Shown here: piece after piece, positions 54,335-63,292 of the stretch | How the letters are laid out: each line of letters starts with the position of its first letter | Numbering within the stretch: the stretch's first letter is position 1 | Assembly (NCBI RefSeq): GCF_013364235.1 | Contig: NZ_CP054919.1 | Span: 2,652,501 to 2,716,326 of the forward strand | From: Kitasatospora sp. NA04385 | GTDB taxonomy: Bacteria > Actinomycetota > Actinomycetes > Streptomycetales > Streptomycetaceae | DNA length: 63,826 nt | Direction: 5' to 3' | Notes under the pieces: generated by a model | Seen by the model: only the letters and a program-made list of their open reading frames with translations | Databases searched by the model: none | Told to the model about the DNA's origin: nothing | Program-made: the position numbers and the translations under genes

Positions 54335-55915
54335 TCACTTCCGCGCCGACTGGAGGTCGAGCGCGCGCAGCACCCGGTCGGCGACCTCGGGGTCGGCACC
54401 GGCCTCGCCGCGGGCGACCAGGACCTCCCGGCGGGAGGCGGCGATCATCTCCTGCTCGACGGCGAAGGCCTGCCGCCACTGCTTGCCGCGGCGCTTGGCC
54501 TCCAACGCCTCCTCCTCCTCGTACTTCTCGGGGCAGAGCCGGGCGAGGCGGTCGTGCTGGCGCTCGCGCAGGCGCTCGGTGATCTCCGGCGGGAGCTGGT
54601 CCTCGTCCTCCAGTTCGGCGAGCCGGTGCAGTCCGGCCTTGGCGGCGCGCCACCACAGCTCGCGGACGGCCCGCTCGTGCTCGTCGTGGGCGTCGTCCAG
54701 GCCGAGCAGCCGGACCACGTACGGGAGGGTGAGGCCCTGGACCACCAGGGTGAACAGCACGACGCTGAACGCGATGAAGACGATCTCGCTGCGGGCGGGG
54801 AACGGCGGCCCGTCGTGCAGGGCGAGCGGGATGCCGAGCGCGAGCGCGACGGTGGCCACCCCGCGCATGCCGGACCACCACAGCACGACGGTCTCCCGCC
54901 AGCTGATCGGGGTGTCCTCCTCGCCGTGGGTGACCCGCCGGGAGAGCCAGGCGGCGGGCAGCAGCCACAGCAGGCGCAGCAGCACGACCACGCCGACCAC
55001 GATCGCGGTGTCGCCGATCATGGTGTGCCAGGTGTCCCGGACGTCCTGCAGGACGGTGGACAGCTCCAGGCCGATCAGGCCGAACGCGACGCCGGTGATC
55101 AGCGTCTCGACGATCTCCCAGAACGCGTTGCCGACCAGCCGGTAGGAGACCTCGTCGGCGTCGGAGGCCCGGTCGGCCAGGTAGAGCGCGCAGACCACGA
55201 CGGCCAGCACGCCGGAGCCGTGCGCCTCCTCGGCGAGCGTGTAGGCCGCGAACGGGACGAGCAGGTTGAGCGCGACCTGCTGGGTGGGGTCGTCCAGGAA
55301 GCCGGCGATCTTCGCGTTCAGCCAGCCGAGGCCGATGCCGACCGCCACCGCGACCACGGCGGACAGCAGGAAGCGCTCCACGGCGCGGCCCACCGACAGG
55401 TCGCCGTCGACCACGGCCTCGACGGCCAGCGAGTAGATGACGATCGCGGTGACGTCGTTGAACAGGCCCTCGCTCTCCAGCACCGCGGTCAGCCGGCGGG
55501 GCAGGCCGACCTCGCCGGCCACCGCGACGGCGGCCACCGGGTCGGGCGGCGAGACCAGCGCGCCCAGCGCGACGGCGGCGGCCAGCGGCGCGGTGGGCAC
55601 CAGCCAGCTGAACACGCCGGCCACCGCGGTGGTGGTGACCACCACCAGGGCGACGGCGAGCAGCAGGATCGAGCGGATGTTGGCCTTGAAGTAGCGCACC
55701 GAGGAGCGCCGGGCCACCGCGAAGATCAGCGGGGGCAGCACCAGCGGCAGGATGAACTCGGGGTTGATCTGCACGTTGGGGATCTGCGGGACGAGCGCGA
55801 AGACCAGCCCGACCAGGGTCATCAGCACCGGCTGCGGGATCCTGCTGCGGCGGGCCAGCGGCATCGTCACCACCGAGGCGAGCAGCACCAGGAAGAGCAG
55901 GGTCAGCTGGCCCAC
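54335..55915 (-). CDS. Na+/H+ antiporter, CPA1/NhaP type
   Basis: A 526-residue cation:proton antiporter. About 12 membrane helices span residues 1-410. The helix-5/6 core has SPPDPVAAVAVAGEVGLP and ESEGLFNDVTAIVIYSL (the conserved ND pair that binds cation and proton), and SGMRGVATVALALGIPL is typical of NhaP/NHE. A cytoplasmic tail of about 110 residues follows and is highly charged and helical (LRERQHDRLARLCPEKYEEE). The GTG at 55915 has GAGAGGAA upstream. It lies between pgi and the second tRNA-Lys. Confidence 0.92.
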   Translation of the reverse strand: MGQLTLLFLVLLASVVTMPLARRSRIPQPVLMTLVGLVFALVPQIPNVQINPEFILPLVLPPLIFAVARRSSVRYFKANIRSILLLAVALVVVTTTAVAGVFSWLVPTAPLAAAVALGALVSPPDPVAAVAVAGEVGLPRRLTAVLESEGLFNDVTAIVIYSLAVEAVVDGDLSVGRAVERFLLSAVVAVAVGIGLGWLNAKIAGFLDDPTQQVALNLLVPFAAYTLAEEAHGSGVLAVVVCALYLADRASDADEVSYRLVGNAFWEIVETLITGVAFGLIGLELSTVLQDVRDTWHTMIGDTAIVVGVVVLLRLLWLLPAAWLSRRVTHGEEDTPISWRETVVLWWSGMRGVATVALALGIPLALHDGPPFPARSEIVFIAFSVVLFTLVVQGLTLPYVVRLLGLDDAHDEHERAVRELWWRAAKAGLHRLAELEDEDQLPPEITERLRERQHDRLARLCPEKYEEEEALEAKRRGKQWRQAFAVEQEMIAASRREVLVARGEAGADPEVADRVLRALDLQSARK

Positions 55916-56007
55916 GGTGGTTCCTCTCGGCAGGTGCGGGGTGCGCCAGGCTCAGCATACGTCCGCGCCCCGGCCGGGCCGATTGTGTGTTTCGGGCGCT
56001 GACCAGG

Positions 56008-56013
56008 TAATGT
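56008..56013 (+). promoter_or_regulatory. -10 box upstream of tRNA-Lys copy 2
   Basis: TAATGT, with a possible -35 TTGTGT at 55983-55988 (19-nt spacer). This promoter differs from that of copy 1, although the two tRNAs are identical. Confidence 0.5.
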
Positions 56014-56028
56014 TCTCTCCGTCAGCAG

Positions 56029-56102
56029 GCGCCGCTAGCTCAGTTGGTTAGAGCAGCTGACTCTTAATCAGCGGGTCCGGGGTTCGAGTCCCTGGCGGCG
56101 CA
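56029..56102 (+). tRNA. tRNA-Lys (CTT), copy 2
   Basis: Identical over all 74 nt to the gene at 48550-48623, plus the preceding GTCAGCAG and the following CAGAC. Same cloverleaf and anticodon CTT. CCA is not encoded. Confidence 0.96.
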
Positions 56103-56111
56103 CAGACGGTC

Positions 56112-56137
56112 GAGAGCCTCCCTCCGGGGAGGCTCTC
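56112..56137 (+). terminator. Terminator after tRNA-Lys copy 2
   Basis: GAGAGCCTCCC and GGGAGGCTCTC form an 11-bp stem with loop TCCG. It is unrelated in sequence to the terminator of copy 1. Confidence 0.85.
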
Positions 56138-56153
56138 GGCGTTCGCGGCCCGT

Positions 56154-56534
56154 TCAGGCCTCGTGCAGTTCGTTGACGCACAGCACGTTGCCGTCGGGGT
56201 CCTTGAACCAGGCGGCCCGCATGCCGTCCTCTTCGGCCACCCCGTCCACGGTCTTCAGCCCGGGCAGGTCGTACTCCTCGAACACCACGCCGCGGCCGCG
56301 CAGTTCGGCCATCTCGGCGCCGAGGTCGGCGACCTTCCAGCTGGCCAGGGTGTGGTCGGCCCGTCCGCCGTACGGGGTCTGGTACATCCCGAACTCGGTG
56401 CTGCCGGAGCGGAAGACCACCTCCTCGGCGCTCTCCCGGGCGAGCGTGAGCCCGAGCGTGTCGTGGTAGTACCGCTTGGCCCGTTCGAGGTCGGTCACCG
56501 GGATCACCGCGAGCAGGGGTGCGTCTGCCAGCAT
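56154..56534 (-). CDS. VOC-family (glyoxalase/bleomycin-resistance fold) protein
   Basis: A 126-residue protein with two beta-alpha-beta-beta-beta units. AVIPVTDLERAKRYYHDTLG starts the first and AWFKDPDGNVLCVNE ends the second, with a metal-site Glu. Substrates of this family vary and none can be assigned. ATG 56534 is 7-8 nt from GGAGGAGG. ATG 56540 and the preceding GTG lie too close to the ribosome site. Confidence 0.85.
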   Translation of the reverse strand: MLADAPLLAVIPVTDLERAKRYYHDTLGLTLARESAEEVVFRSGSTEFGMYQTPYGGRADHTLASWKVADLGAEMAELRGRGVVFEEYDLPGLKTVDGVAEEDGMRAAWFKDPDGNVLCVNELHEA

Positions 56535-56681
56535 CGCCATCACCTCCTCCTCCCCCCAGGCTAGGCGCGCCTGCCACCCCGGTCGACCAGCGGCGTTCCG
56601 GACCGGCCCGGCCCCGCGCGACGGCCGGAGCCGGCCACCCCCCGCGGGGGGTGGCCGGCTCCGTCGGTGCCGTGCCGGGTC

Positions 56682-58364
56682 TCAGCCGAAGTAGCTGTGG
56701 AAGTTCTTCGAGAACTCGTTGTTGTTGTAGTTGTCCCAGTTGATCGACCAGGTCATCAGGCCGCGCAGGTTCGGCTGCTTGCCGGCCCGCGGGGTGTAGG
56801 AACCGCAGCCGGTGCCCTTGGTGAGGCAGTCCAGCGCCTGGTTGACCACGGACGGGGCGACGTAGCCGTTGCCGGCGTAGGTGTTGGCGGGCATGCCGAT
56901 CGCGACCTGCGAGGGCTTGAGCGCCGGGAACATGTTGTTGGTGTTGCCGGCCACCGGGAAGCCGGTGAGCAGCATGTCGGTCATCGCGATGTGGAAGTCC
57001 GCGCCGCCCATGTTGTGGTACTGGTTGTCGAGGCCCATGATCGAGCCCGAGTTGTAGTCCTGGACGTGCAGCAGGGTCAGGTCGTCGCGCAGGCCGTAGA
57101 TGACCGGCAGGAAGGCGCCGGCCCGCGGGTCCTGGCCGCCCCAGGGGCCCGAGCCGTAGTACTGGTAGCCGAGCTGGACGAAGAAGGTCTCCGGCGCCAT
57201 GGTGAGCTGGAACTTCGCGCCGTACTTGGCCTTGAGGGTCTTCACCGCGGAGATCAGGTTGGTGATCACCGGGGTGGTCGGGTTCTTGAAGTCGTTGTCG
57301 CCGGTGTTCAGCGACAGCGAGTGGCCCTCGAAGTCGATGTCGAGGCCGTCCAGGCCCCACTTGTCGATGATCGCGGAGACCGAGTTGACGAAGTTGTCGC
57401 GGGCGGCGGTGGTGGTGAGCTGCACCTCGCCGTTCTGGCCGCCGATCGACAGCAGCACCTTCTTGCCCTTGGCCTGCTTGGCGGCGATGGCCGCCTTGAA
57501 GTCGGCGTCGGACTCGACGCCCGGGCACTCGGTGACCGGGCAGCGGTTGAAGTGGATGTTGCCGGAGGTGATGGAGTCCGGCTCGCCGAAGGCCAGGTCG
57601 ATGATGTCCCAGCTGTCGGGGACGTCCGCCATCTTCAGGTAGCCGGCGCCGTTGGCGAAGCTGGCGTGCAGGTAGCCGACCAGGGCGTGGCCGCCGGGCG
57701 GCGGCGGGGTGGTCGGCGAGCTGGAGGTGGACGGGCTGCCGGAGGGCGACGCCGAGGTGGACGGGCTGCCGGAGGGCGAGGCGGAGGCCGAGGGCGACGG
57801 CGAGGCCGACTTGGAGGGGCTCGCACTGGCACTCGCGCTGGCGGAGGGCGAGGCCGGCGCGCCGGGGCCGTCCAGCGAGACGTCGTCCGCGTAGTAGGTG
57901 CCCTGGCCGTACCAGCCGTGGGTGAACACGGTGGCGGAGGTCTGGGTGGCGGTGGTGGTGAAGCTGATCGAGAGCTTCTGGTAGGCGCCGCCGGTGCTCG
58001 GCGTCCAGGTCGAGGTGCCGCCGTTGACGCCGAGGTAGACGTAGGCGCCGTTGACGTACGCGCTGAGCGTGTACGTGGTGTTGGGGGCGACCGCGACGGT
58101 CTGGGTGCACTGGGCGGTGTCGGACGCGGACGCGGCGCCCGCGAGCGCGTAGGTGCCGGTGTGGGCGTGGCCGGTGACCACGGAGCCGGTCGAGCCGGTA
58201 CAGGTCCAGGGGTTCAGCGAGTTGGCCTCGAAACCGCCGTTGACCAGGAACTCGCCGGCCGAGGCCGACCCGGCCAGGCCGAAGCTGAGCGCGACGGCGC
58301 CCGCGGCCGCCACCGCCCAGGCCGTTCCGGCGGCCAGCAGCCGCTTCCTGCGGGGAGTACGCAT
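56682..58364 (-). CDS. Secreted GH18 chitinase with N-terminal carbohydrate-binding module
   Basis: A 560-residue exported chitinase. The signal peptide (residues 1-36, RRKRLL core ending ASA) precedes a CBM4/9/16-like beta-sandwich (residues 38-168; GEFLVNGGFEANSLNPWTC). A Ser/Pro/Ala linker follows (169-224) with duplicated SPSGSPST units, then the GH18 barrel (226-560). The catalytic motif DGLDIDFE is at 339-346 with acid Glu346. SIGG at about 306-309 and the WSINWD end are also typical. It hydrolyses chitin outside the cell. ATG 58364 has AGGAGCA upstream. A DasR-like box lies about 104 nt upstream, linking it to N-acetylglucosamine control. Confidence 0.95.
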   Translation of the reverse strand: MRTPRRKRLLAAGTAWAVAAAGAVALSFGLAGSASAGEFLVNGGFEANSLNPWTCTGSTGSVVTGHAHTGTYALAGAASASDTAQCTQTVAVAPNTTYTLSAYVNGAYVYLGVNGGTSTWTPSTGGAYQKLSISFTTTATQTSATVFTHGWYGQGTYYADDVSLDGPGAPASPSASASASASPSKSASPSPSASASPSGSPSTSASPSGSPSTSSSPTTPPPPGGHALVGYLHASFANGAGYLKMADVPDSWDIIDLAFGEPDSITSGNIHFNRCPVTECPGVESDADFKAAIAAKQAKGKKVLLSIGGQNGEVQLTTTAARDNFVNSVSAIIDKWGLDGLDIDFEGHSLSLNTGDNDFKNPTTPVITNLISAVKTLKAKYGAKFQLTMAPETFFVQLGYQYYGSGPWGGQDPRAGAFLPVIYGLRDDLTLLHVQDYNSGSIMGLDNQYHNMGGADFHIAMTDMLLTGFPVAGNTNNMFPALKPSQVAIGMPANTYAGNGYVAPSVVNQALDCLTKGTGCGSYTPRAGKQPNLRGLMTWSINWDNYNNNEFSKNFHSYFG

Positions 58365-58715
58365 GTGGGGATGCTCCTGCCTCTGTGTGGGGGACGCCCT
58401 CCTCCGTCCCGCCGGGCTGTGGGGTTCCCGGCCGGGGCGTGCCGCCGCACCGGCACCCACCCGGGGAGTTGGACTAGACCACTGAAGCGGCTGTGACTCC
58501 CCCCTGTCAATGGACGGGAGAGCACGGTTCAGTGACCCGCCGTCAGCCGCTCCCGGAACCCGCCGGGGCCCCGCCCCGGGCCGCCGCCCCGTCGGGCGCC
58601 GGGCGCCGCGGGGCCGCCGGCACCGCCGGCTCCCCCGCCCAGATCCGCCGCGTTCCCCTCCCGCCGTTCCCGGGTCGCGTTTGCGGGCCCCGGCGGCTGA
58701 TCGAACCATGGAAGG
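58365..58715. other. Divergent control region of the chitinase and tricorn genes
   Basis: 351 bp without a gene. It holds the chitinase promoter (TTGACA on the minus strand at 58505-58510) and the DasR-like box at 58468-58483. Confidence 0.6.
58468..58483. promoter_or_regulatory. DasR-responsive element (dre)-like box
   Basis: On the minus strand AGTGGTCTAGTCCAAC matches the DasR consensus (A/C)-TGGTCTAGACCA-type site at 13 of 16 positions. It lies just downstream of TTGACA (58505-58510) plus 17 nt, thus over the expected -10/+1 region of the chitinase promoter. Confidence 0.75.
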
Positions 58716-61700
58716 GTGTCCGGATACCTGCGGTACCCCCATGTACGCGGCGGTCTGCTCGCCTTCACCGCCGAGGACGACGTCTGGGTCGCGCCGCTGG
58801 CGCCGGACGGCGGGGTGGGCCGGGCCTGGCGGGTCAGCGCGGACCGGACCAGGGTCAGCCACCCCAGGCTGTCGCCGGACGGCTCGGTGCTGGCGTGGAC
58901 CAGCTGGTTCGCGCTGACGCCCGAGGTGTTCACCGCGCCGGTGGACGGCGGCCCGGCGACCCGGCTGACGTACTGGGGCAGCCAGGACACCCGGGTGCGC
59001 GGCTGGCTGCCGAACGGCGAGGTGCTGGCGGTGACCTCGTACCACGAGCCGTTCGCGCACTACGCCTGGGCGTGGGAGCTGCCGCCCGACGGCGCGCCGG
59101 GGCGGCGGCTGCCGTGGGGGCCGGTCGCGGACGCCCAGGTCGGCGAGGGGCACACGGTGCTGCTGACCGACGCGGCGCCGCACGAGCCCGCGTTCTGGAA
59201 GCGCTACCGGGGCGGCGCGACCGGCCGGCTCTGGGTGGACCACGACCTGCTGCTGCCCGGCCTGCCCGGGCACCTGGCCTCGCCGATGCCGGTGGCCGCC
59301 GCCGACGGCACCCGGATCGCGTTCCTCTCCGACCACGAGGGCGTCGGCAACCTGTACTCGGTCCGCCCGGACGGCACCGGCCTGCGCCGGCACACCGACC
59401 ACGCCTCGTACTACGCCCGGGAGGCCGCCGGCGACGGCGTCCGGGTGGTCTACCAGCACGCCGGGGACGTCTGGCTGCTCGACTCGCTGGACGCCCCCGC
59501 GCCGCGCCGCCTGGACGTCCCGCTGGGCGGCGCCCGGGCCGGACGGCGGCCGTACCAGGTCGGCGCCGCCAACAACGTCAAGGACCTGGCCTGCGACGCC
59601 ACCGGCCGGGCCGGGGTGCTGAACGTGCGCGGCTCGCTGTACTGGCTGACCCACCGCGACGGCCCGGCCCGGGCGCTGGCCGACACCCCGGGCGTGCGCT
59701 GCCGGCTGCCGCTGGTGCTCGGCTACGGCAACCAGGCCGCCTGGGTGACCGACGCCGACGGCGAGGACGCGATCGAGATCGCCGCGCTGCCCGGCAAGGA
59801 CGCCGCGGACGAGCGCCCCCCGCACCGGCGGATCGCCGGCGGCCGGATCGGCCGGGTCCAGGAGCTGGCCGCCGCCCCGGACGGCGGGCGCCTCGCGGTG
59901 GCCTGCTCGGACGGCCGGCTGCTGCTGGTGGACACCGCGGACGGCGCGGTCACCGAGGTCGCCGCGTCCCGGTTCGGACCGGTCTCCAGCCCGTCCTTCT
60001 CCCCCGACTCGCGCTGGCTGGCCTGGTCCGAGCCGGTCGCGGGCCGCTCGCTGCGGGCGATCCGGCTGGCCCGCACCGACCGGCCGGAGCACCAGGTCGC
60101 CGTCACCGGCGGCCGCTTCGAGGACGAGCACCCGGTGTTCACCCGGGACGGCCGCTTCCTGGTGTTCCTGTCCTGGCGCGGCTTCGACCCGGTGCACGAC
60201 GTGCACACCGGCGACCTGTCCTTCCCGCTCGGCTGCCGCCCCTACCTGGTGCCGCTGGCCGCCGACACCCCGTCCCCGTTCGCCTCGCCCGCCGAGGGCC
60301 GCCCGCCGATCGGGCTGGACCCGGAGGAGGCCACCGGCGACGGCACCGTGCACGTCGACGAGGAGGGGCTCGGCAAGCGGCTGGTGCCGTTCCCGGTGAT
60401 CGCCTCCAAGTACTCGGCGACGGCCGCGGTGCGCGGCGGCGTGGTGTGGCTGCGCTGGCCGATCTCCGGCGCGCTCGGCCAGACCTTCGCCAATCCGGAG
60501 GACACCTCGGGCCGCCCCGCCCTGGAGCACTTCGACCTGGCCCGGGGCCGCCGCACCACCCTGGTCGAGCAGCTCGACGGCTTCGCGGTCTCCGCGGACG
60601 GCTCGGCGCTCTCGGTGTTCTCCGGCGGCGCGCTCAAGCTCTACCCGCTGGCCGCCCCCGGCGCCCCGCTCGCCGTCGACCTGCGCCGGATCACCCACAC
60701 CGTGCACCCGGCCGCCGAGTGGCGGCAGTCCTACGCCGAGGCCGCCCGGATCGTCGCCGACCAGTTCTGGGACGAGGGCATGTGCGGCCTCGACTGGCCC
60801 GCCCTCACCGCGCAGTACGCGCCGCTGCTGGAACGGATCGCCTCCCCCGACGACTTCGCCGACCTGCTGCGCGAACTCCTCGGCGAGCTCGGCACCTCGC
60901 ACGCCTACGTCACCCCGTCGCGCCGCGGCGAGGGCCCGGCCATCGCCCAGCAGCCGCTGGGCCTGCTCGGCGCCAACGCGCACCGCGACCCCGAGGGCCG
61001 CTGGCTGGTCGACCGGATCCTGCCCGGCGAGTCCTCCGACCCCAAGGCCCGCGCCCCGCTGGCCGGTCACGGCCTGCACGACGGCGACGAGCTGCTCGCC
61101 GTCGACGGCCGCCCGCCCGACCCGGTCCGCGGCCCCACCCCGCTGCTCGCCGGCACCGGCGGCACCACCGTCGAACTGACCGTCCGCCACGACGGCCGCA
61201 CCCGGCGCATCGCCGTCACACCGCTCACCGACGAACGCCCCATCCGCTACCAGGACTGGGTCGCCAAACGGCGGCAGCTGGTGCGGGAGTTCAGCGACGA
61301 CGCGTGCGGCTACCTGCACATCCCCGACCTCGGCGGCTCCGGCTGGGCCCAGTTCAACCGGGACCTGCGCTCCGAGCTCGCCCGCCCCGCGCTCGTCCTG
61401 GACGTCCGGGGCAACGCGGGCGGCAACGTCTCCGAACTCGTCCTGGAGAAGCTCCACCGCCGCGTCCTCGCCTGGGACTTCACCCGCGGCCGACAGCCCG
61501 TCCGCTGGCCCCGCGACGCGCCGCGCGGCCCGGTCGTCGCCCTCGCCGACCACGCCACCAGCTCCGACGGCGACGTCATCATCACCGCCATCAAGACGCT
61601 CGCCCTCGGCCCGGTGGTCGGCAGCCGCACCTGGGGCGGCGTGGTCGGCATGACCGGACGCCACGCGCTGGGCGACGGCACCCAGATCTCCGTCCCCAAG

Positions 61701-61934
61701 AACGCGAGCTGGTTCACCGACGGCATCGGCTTCTCGGTCGAGAACCGCGGCGTGGACCCCGACATCGAGGTGGTCCGCACCCCGCGCGACTGGGCCCGCG
61801 GCGAGCACACCGACCTCGCCGCCGCCGTGGACCTCGCCCTCACCCTCCTCACCGCGACCCCCGCCGCCGCTCCCCCGCCCCCCGGCACCCCCCGCCCCGA
61901 CCTCCGCCGCCCCCCGCTGCCGCCCCGCCCCTGA
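58716..61934 (+). CDS. Tricorn-type protease (S41 family)
   Basis: A 1072-residue cytoplasmic tricorn protease homologue. Two N-terminal beta-propellers (residues about 1-640, with SPDG-type blades) are followed by a C1 helical domain, a PDZ-like domain (about 740-830; LAGHGLHDGDELLAVDGRPP) and the C2 S41 catalytic domain. The catalytic set looks complete: GTSHAY (Ser-His, about 728), DHATSSDGD (nucleophile Ser, about 948) and ENRGVDP (Glu, about 1009). It degrades peptides downstream of the proteasome or ATP-dependent proteases. The GTG at 58716 begins MSGYLRYPH, the usual tricorn start. The Pro-rich end (residues 1050-1072) is not conserved. Confidence 0.94.
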   Translation: MSGYLRYPHVRGGLLAFTAEDDVWVAPLAPDGGVGRAWRVSADRTRVSHPRLSPDGSVLAWTSWFALTPEVFTAPVDGGPATRLTYWGSQDTRVRGWLPNGEVLAVTSYHEPFAHYAWAWELPPDGAPGRRLPWGPVADAQVGEGHTVLLTDAAPHEPAFWKRYRGGATGRLWVDHDLLLPGLPGHLASPMPVAAADGTRIAFLSDHEGVGNLYSVRPDGTGLRRHTDHASYYAREAAGDGVRVVYQHAGDVWLLDSLDAPAPRRLDVPLGGARAGRRPYQVGAANNVKDLACDATGRAGVLNVRGSLYWLTHRDGPARALADTPGVRCRLPLVLGYGNQAAWVTDADGEDAIEIAALPGKDAADERPPHRRIAGGRIGRVQELAAAPDGGRLAVACSDGRLLLVDTADGAVTEVAASRFGPVSSPSFSPDSRWLAWSEPVAGRSLRAIRLARTDRPEHQVAVTGGRFEDEHPVFTRDGRFLVFLSWRGFDPVHDVHTGDLSFPLGCRPYLVPLAADTPSPFASPAEGRPPIGLDPEEATGDGTVHVDEEGLGKRLVPFPVIASKYSATAAVRGGVVWLRWPISGALGQTFANPEDTSGRPALEHFDLARGRRTTLVEQLDGFAVSADGSALSVFSGGALKLYPLAAPGAPLAVDLRRITHTVHPAAEWRQSYAEAARIVADQFWDEGMCGLDWPALTAQYAPLLERIASPDDFADLLRELLGELGTSHAYVTPSRRGEGPAIAQQPLGLLGANAHRDPEGRWLVDRILPGESSDPKARAPLAGHGLHDGDELLAVDGRPPDPVRGPTPLLAGTGGTTVELTVRHDGRTRRIAVTPLTDERPIRYQDWVAKRRQLVREFSDDACGYLHIPDLGGSGWAQFNRDLRSELARPALVLDVRGNAGGNVSELVLEKLHRRVLAWDFTRGRQPVRWPRDAPRGPVVALADHATSSDGDVIITAIKTLALGPVVGSRTWGGVVGMTGRHALGDGTQISVPKNASWFTDGIGFSVENRGVDPDIEVVRTPRDWARGEHTDLAAAVDLALTLLTATPAAAPPPPGTPRPDLRRPPLPPRP

Positions 61935-61951
61935 GACCCGCCGCGCGGGGC

Positions 61952-62401
61952 TCAGTGCGGGCGGGACGGGCCCCGGTAGGGGAGGGTCTGGCGGTAGACG
62001 ACGCTGGTGGTGGTGGAGCCGAAGGTGCAGAGTTCGTCGACGAGGGTCTCCAGGTGCTCCATGGAGGTGGCGGCGAGCTTGAGGGTGTAGCAGTCGTCGC
62101 CGGTGGTGCGCAGGCACTCCAGGATCTCGCGGCGTTCGGCGAGCAGCCGGTGCAGGGGCTGGTGACGGCTGCCGGGGTACTTCAGCCGGACGACGGCCAG
62201 GACGGGGTAGCCGATCCGGGCGAGGTCGACCGCGGCGTGGTAGCCGGTGACGACGCCCCTGGCCTCCAGGGCGCGCACCCGTTCGGCGGTGGCCGAGGCG
62301 CCGAGGTTCACCCGCCGGCCCAGTTCGCTGATCGGCAGCCGGGCGTCCGCCTGCAACTGCCCGATGATCGCCCAGTCGATGTCGTCGAGGTCCCCGGCCA
62401 T
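61952..62401 (-). CDS. Lrp/AsnC-family transcriptional regulator
   Basis: A 149-residue feast/famine regulator. The helix-turn-helix (DIDWAIIGQLQADARLPISE, LGRRVNLGASATAERVRALE) occupies residues 6-58 and the RAM ligand domain follows (VVRLKYPGSRHQPLHRLL, RTTGDDCYTLKLAATSMEHL). The ligand is probably an amino acid. The ATG at 62401 lies 6 nt after the -10 TAGCAT (62408-62413, minus), so it is leaderless. It is divergent from the oxidoreductase-deaminase pair at 62495 with only 93 nt between, making those genes plausible targets. Confidence 0.92.
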   Translation of the reverse strand: MAGDLDDIDWAIIGQLQADARLPISELGRRVNLGASATAERVRALEARGVVTGYHAAVDLARIGYPVLAVVRLKYPGSRHQPLHRLLAERREILECLRTTGDDCYTLKLAATSMEHLETLVDELCTFGSTTTSVVYRQTLPYRGPSRPH

Positions 62402-62407
62402 CCGGCG

Positions 62408-62488
62408 ATGCTACCGGTGGATCCACGGCGGAAGGGATCGAACACCGGGAATCGCCCATTCACCGGCTGCCGCTTGCCCGGATAGCCT
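62408..62488. promoter_or_regulatory. Back-to-back leaderless promoters of the Lrp and LLM genes
   Basis: Minus strand: TAGCAT (62408-62413), 6 nt before ATG 62401. Plus strand: TAGCCT (62483-62488), 6 nt before ATG 62495, with TTCACC 18 nt upstream as -35. Any Lrp site must lie within these 80 bp. Confidence 0.55.
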
Positions 62489-62494
62489 CGCCGC

Positions 62495-63292
62495 ATGCAA
62501 CTGGGCGTCAACGTACCGAACTTCGGACCCGGCACCGATCCCGGCGTGCTGCGCGGGTGGGCGCGGACCGTCGAGGAGCTGGGATACGACCTGCTCATGG
62601 TGTCCGACCACGTGGCCGTCACCCCGGACGTGGCGGAGCGCTACCCGGAGCCCTTCCACGAGCCGTTCACCACGCTGTCCTGGCTGGCCGCGCAGACCAC
62701 CCGGGTGCGGCTCGGCACCACGGTGCTGGTGCTGCCGTACCGCGACCCGCTGCTGACCGCCCGGATGGCCGCGGGCCTGGACCGGTTGAGCGGCGGCCGA
62801 CTGGTGCTCGGCGTGGGGGTCGGCTGGGCCCGGCAGGAGTTCGCGGCGCTCGGGGTGCCGTTCGCCGAGCGCGGGCGGCTGACCGACGCGTGCCTGCGGG
62901 TGCTGCGGGAGTCCGGGCCCGCCGGGACACCCGTCTGGGTGGGCGGGCGGAGTCCGGCGGCGCTGCGCCGGGCCGCCCGGTTCGGCGACGCCTGGCACCC
63001 GCTGCGGCTGACCCTGCCCGAGATGCGGGACGTGCTCGCCGCGCACCCGCTGCCCGGCTTCGCCCCGCGGATCGCGTTCCGGCTGACCCCGGCGCCGGCC
63101 ACCGGGGCCGACCGGCCCGCCGGGACCGGCACCCTGGAACAAGTACTGGACGACCTGCGGCAGTTGCGCGCGCTGGGCGCGCAGGCCGTGGTCCTCGACC
63201 CCTACCACGGCGACCCGGAGGAGACCCGCAGGCCGGAGGCGGCCTGGCGGGACCTGGCCGCGGTGGCCGCCCACCGGAAGGAGACCGCGTGA
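62495..63292 (+). CDS. LLM-class (luciferase-like) F420-dependent oxidoreductase
   Basis: A 265-residue TIM-barrel flavin/F420 oxidoreductase. MQLGVNVPNFGPGTDP starts the barrel, GYDLLMVSDHVAVTP and VRLGTTVLVLPYRDPLLTARMAAGLDRLSGGRLVLGVGVGW are the conserved central motifs, and GTPVWVGGRSPAALRRAARFGDAWHP matches the TIGR03619-type mycobacterial/streptomycete F420 group. The substrate is unknown. It starts leaderlessly at 62495, and its stop overlaps the GTG of the deaminase gene, so the two are coupled. Confidence 0.9.
   Translation: MQLGVNVPNFGPGTDPGVLRGWARTVEELGYDLLMVSDHVAVTPDVAERYPEPFHEPFTTLSWLAAQTTRVRLGTTVLVLPYRDPLLTARMAAGLDRLSGGRLVLGVGVGWARQEFAALGVPFAERGRLTDACLRVLRESGPAGTPVWVGGRSPAALRRAARFGDAWHPLRLTLPEMRDVLAAHPLPGFAPRIAFRLTPAPATGADRPAGTGTLEQVLDDLRQLRALGAQAVVLDPYHGDPEETRRPEAAWRDLAAVAAHRKETA

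Noticed and set aside
48550..56102. An integrative element between the two tRNA-Lys genes
   Set aside because: The block contains only core-type genes (pgi, lutABC, antiporter) and no integrase, excisionase or transfer gene. It is kept only as a duplication finding.
56682..62459. A single 1925-codon minus-strand frame covering the chitinase and the antisense of the tricorn gene
   Set aside because: Only the last 560 codons (from 58364) have a signal peptide, ribosome site and known domains. The rest is antisense with Arg/Gly/Gln-rich noncoding composition.
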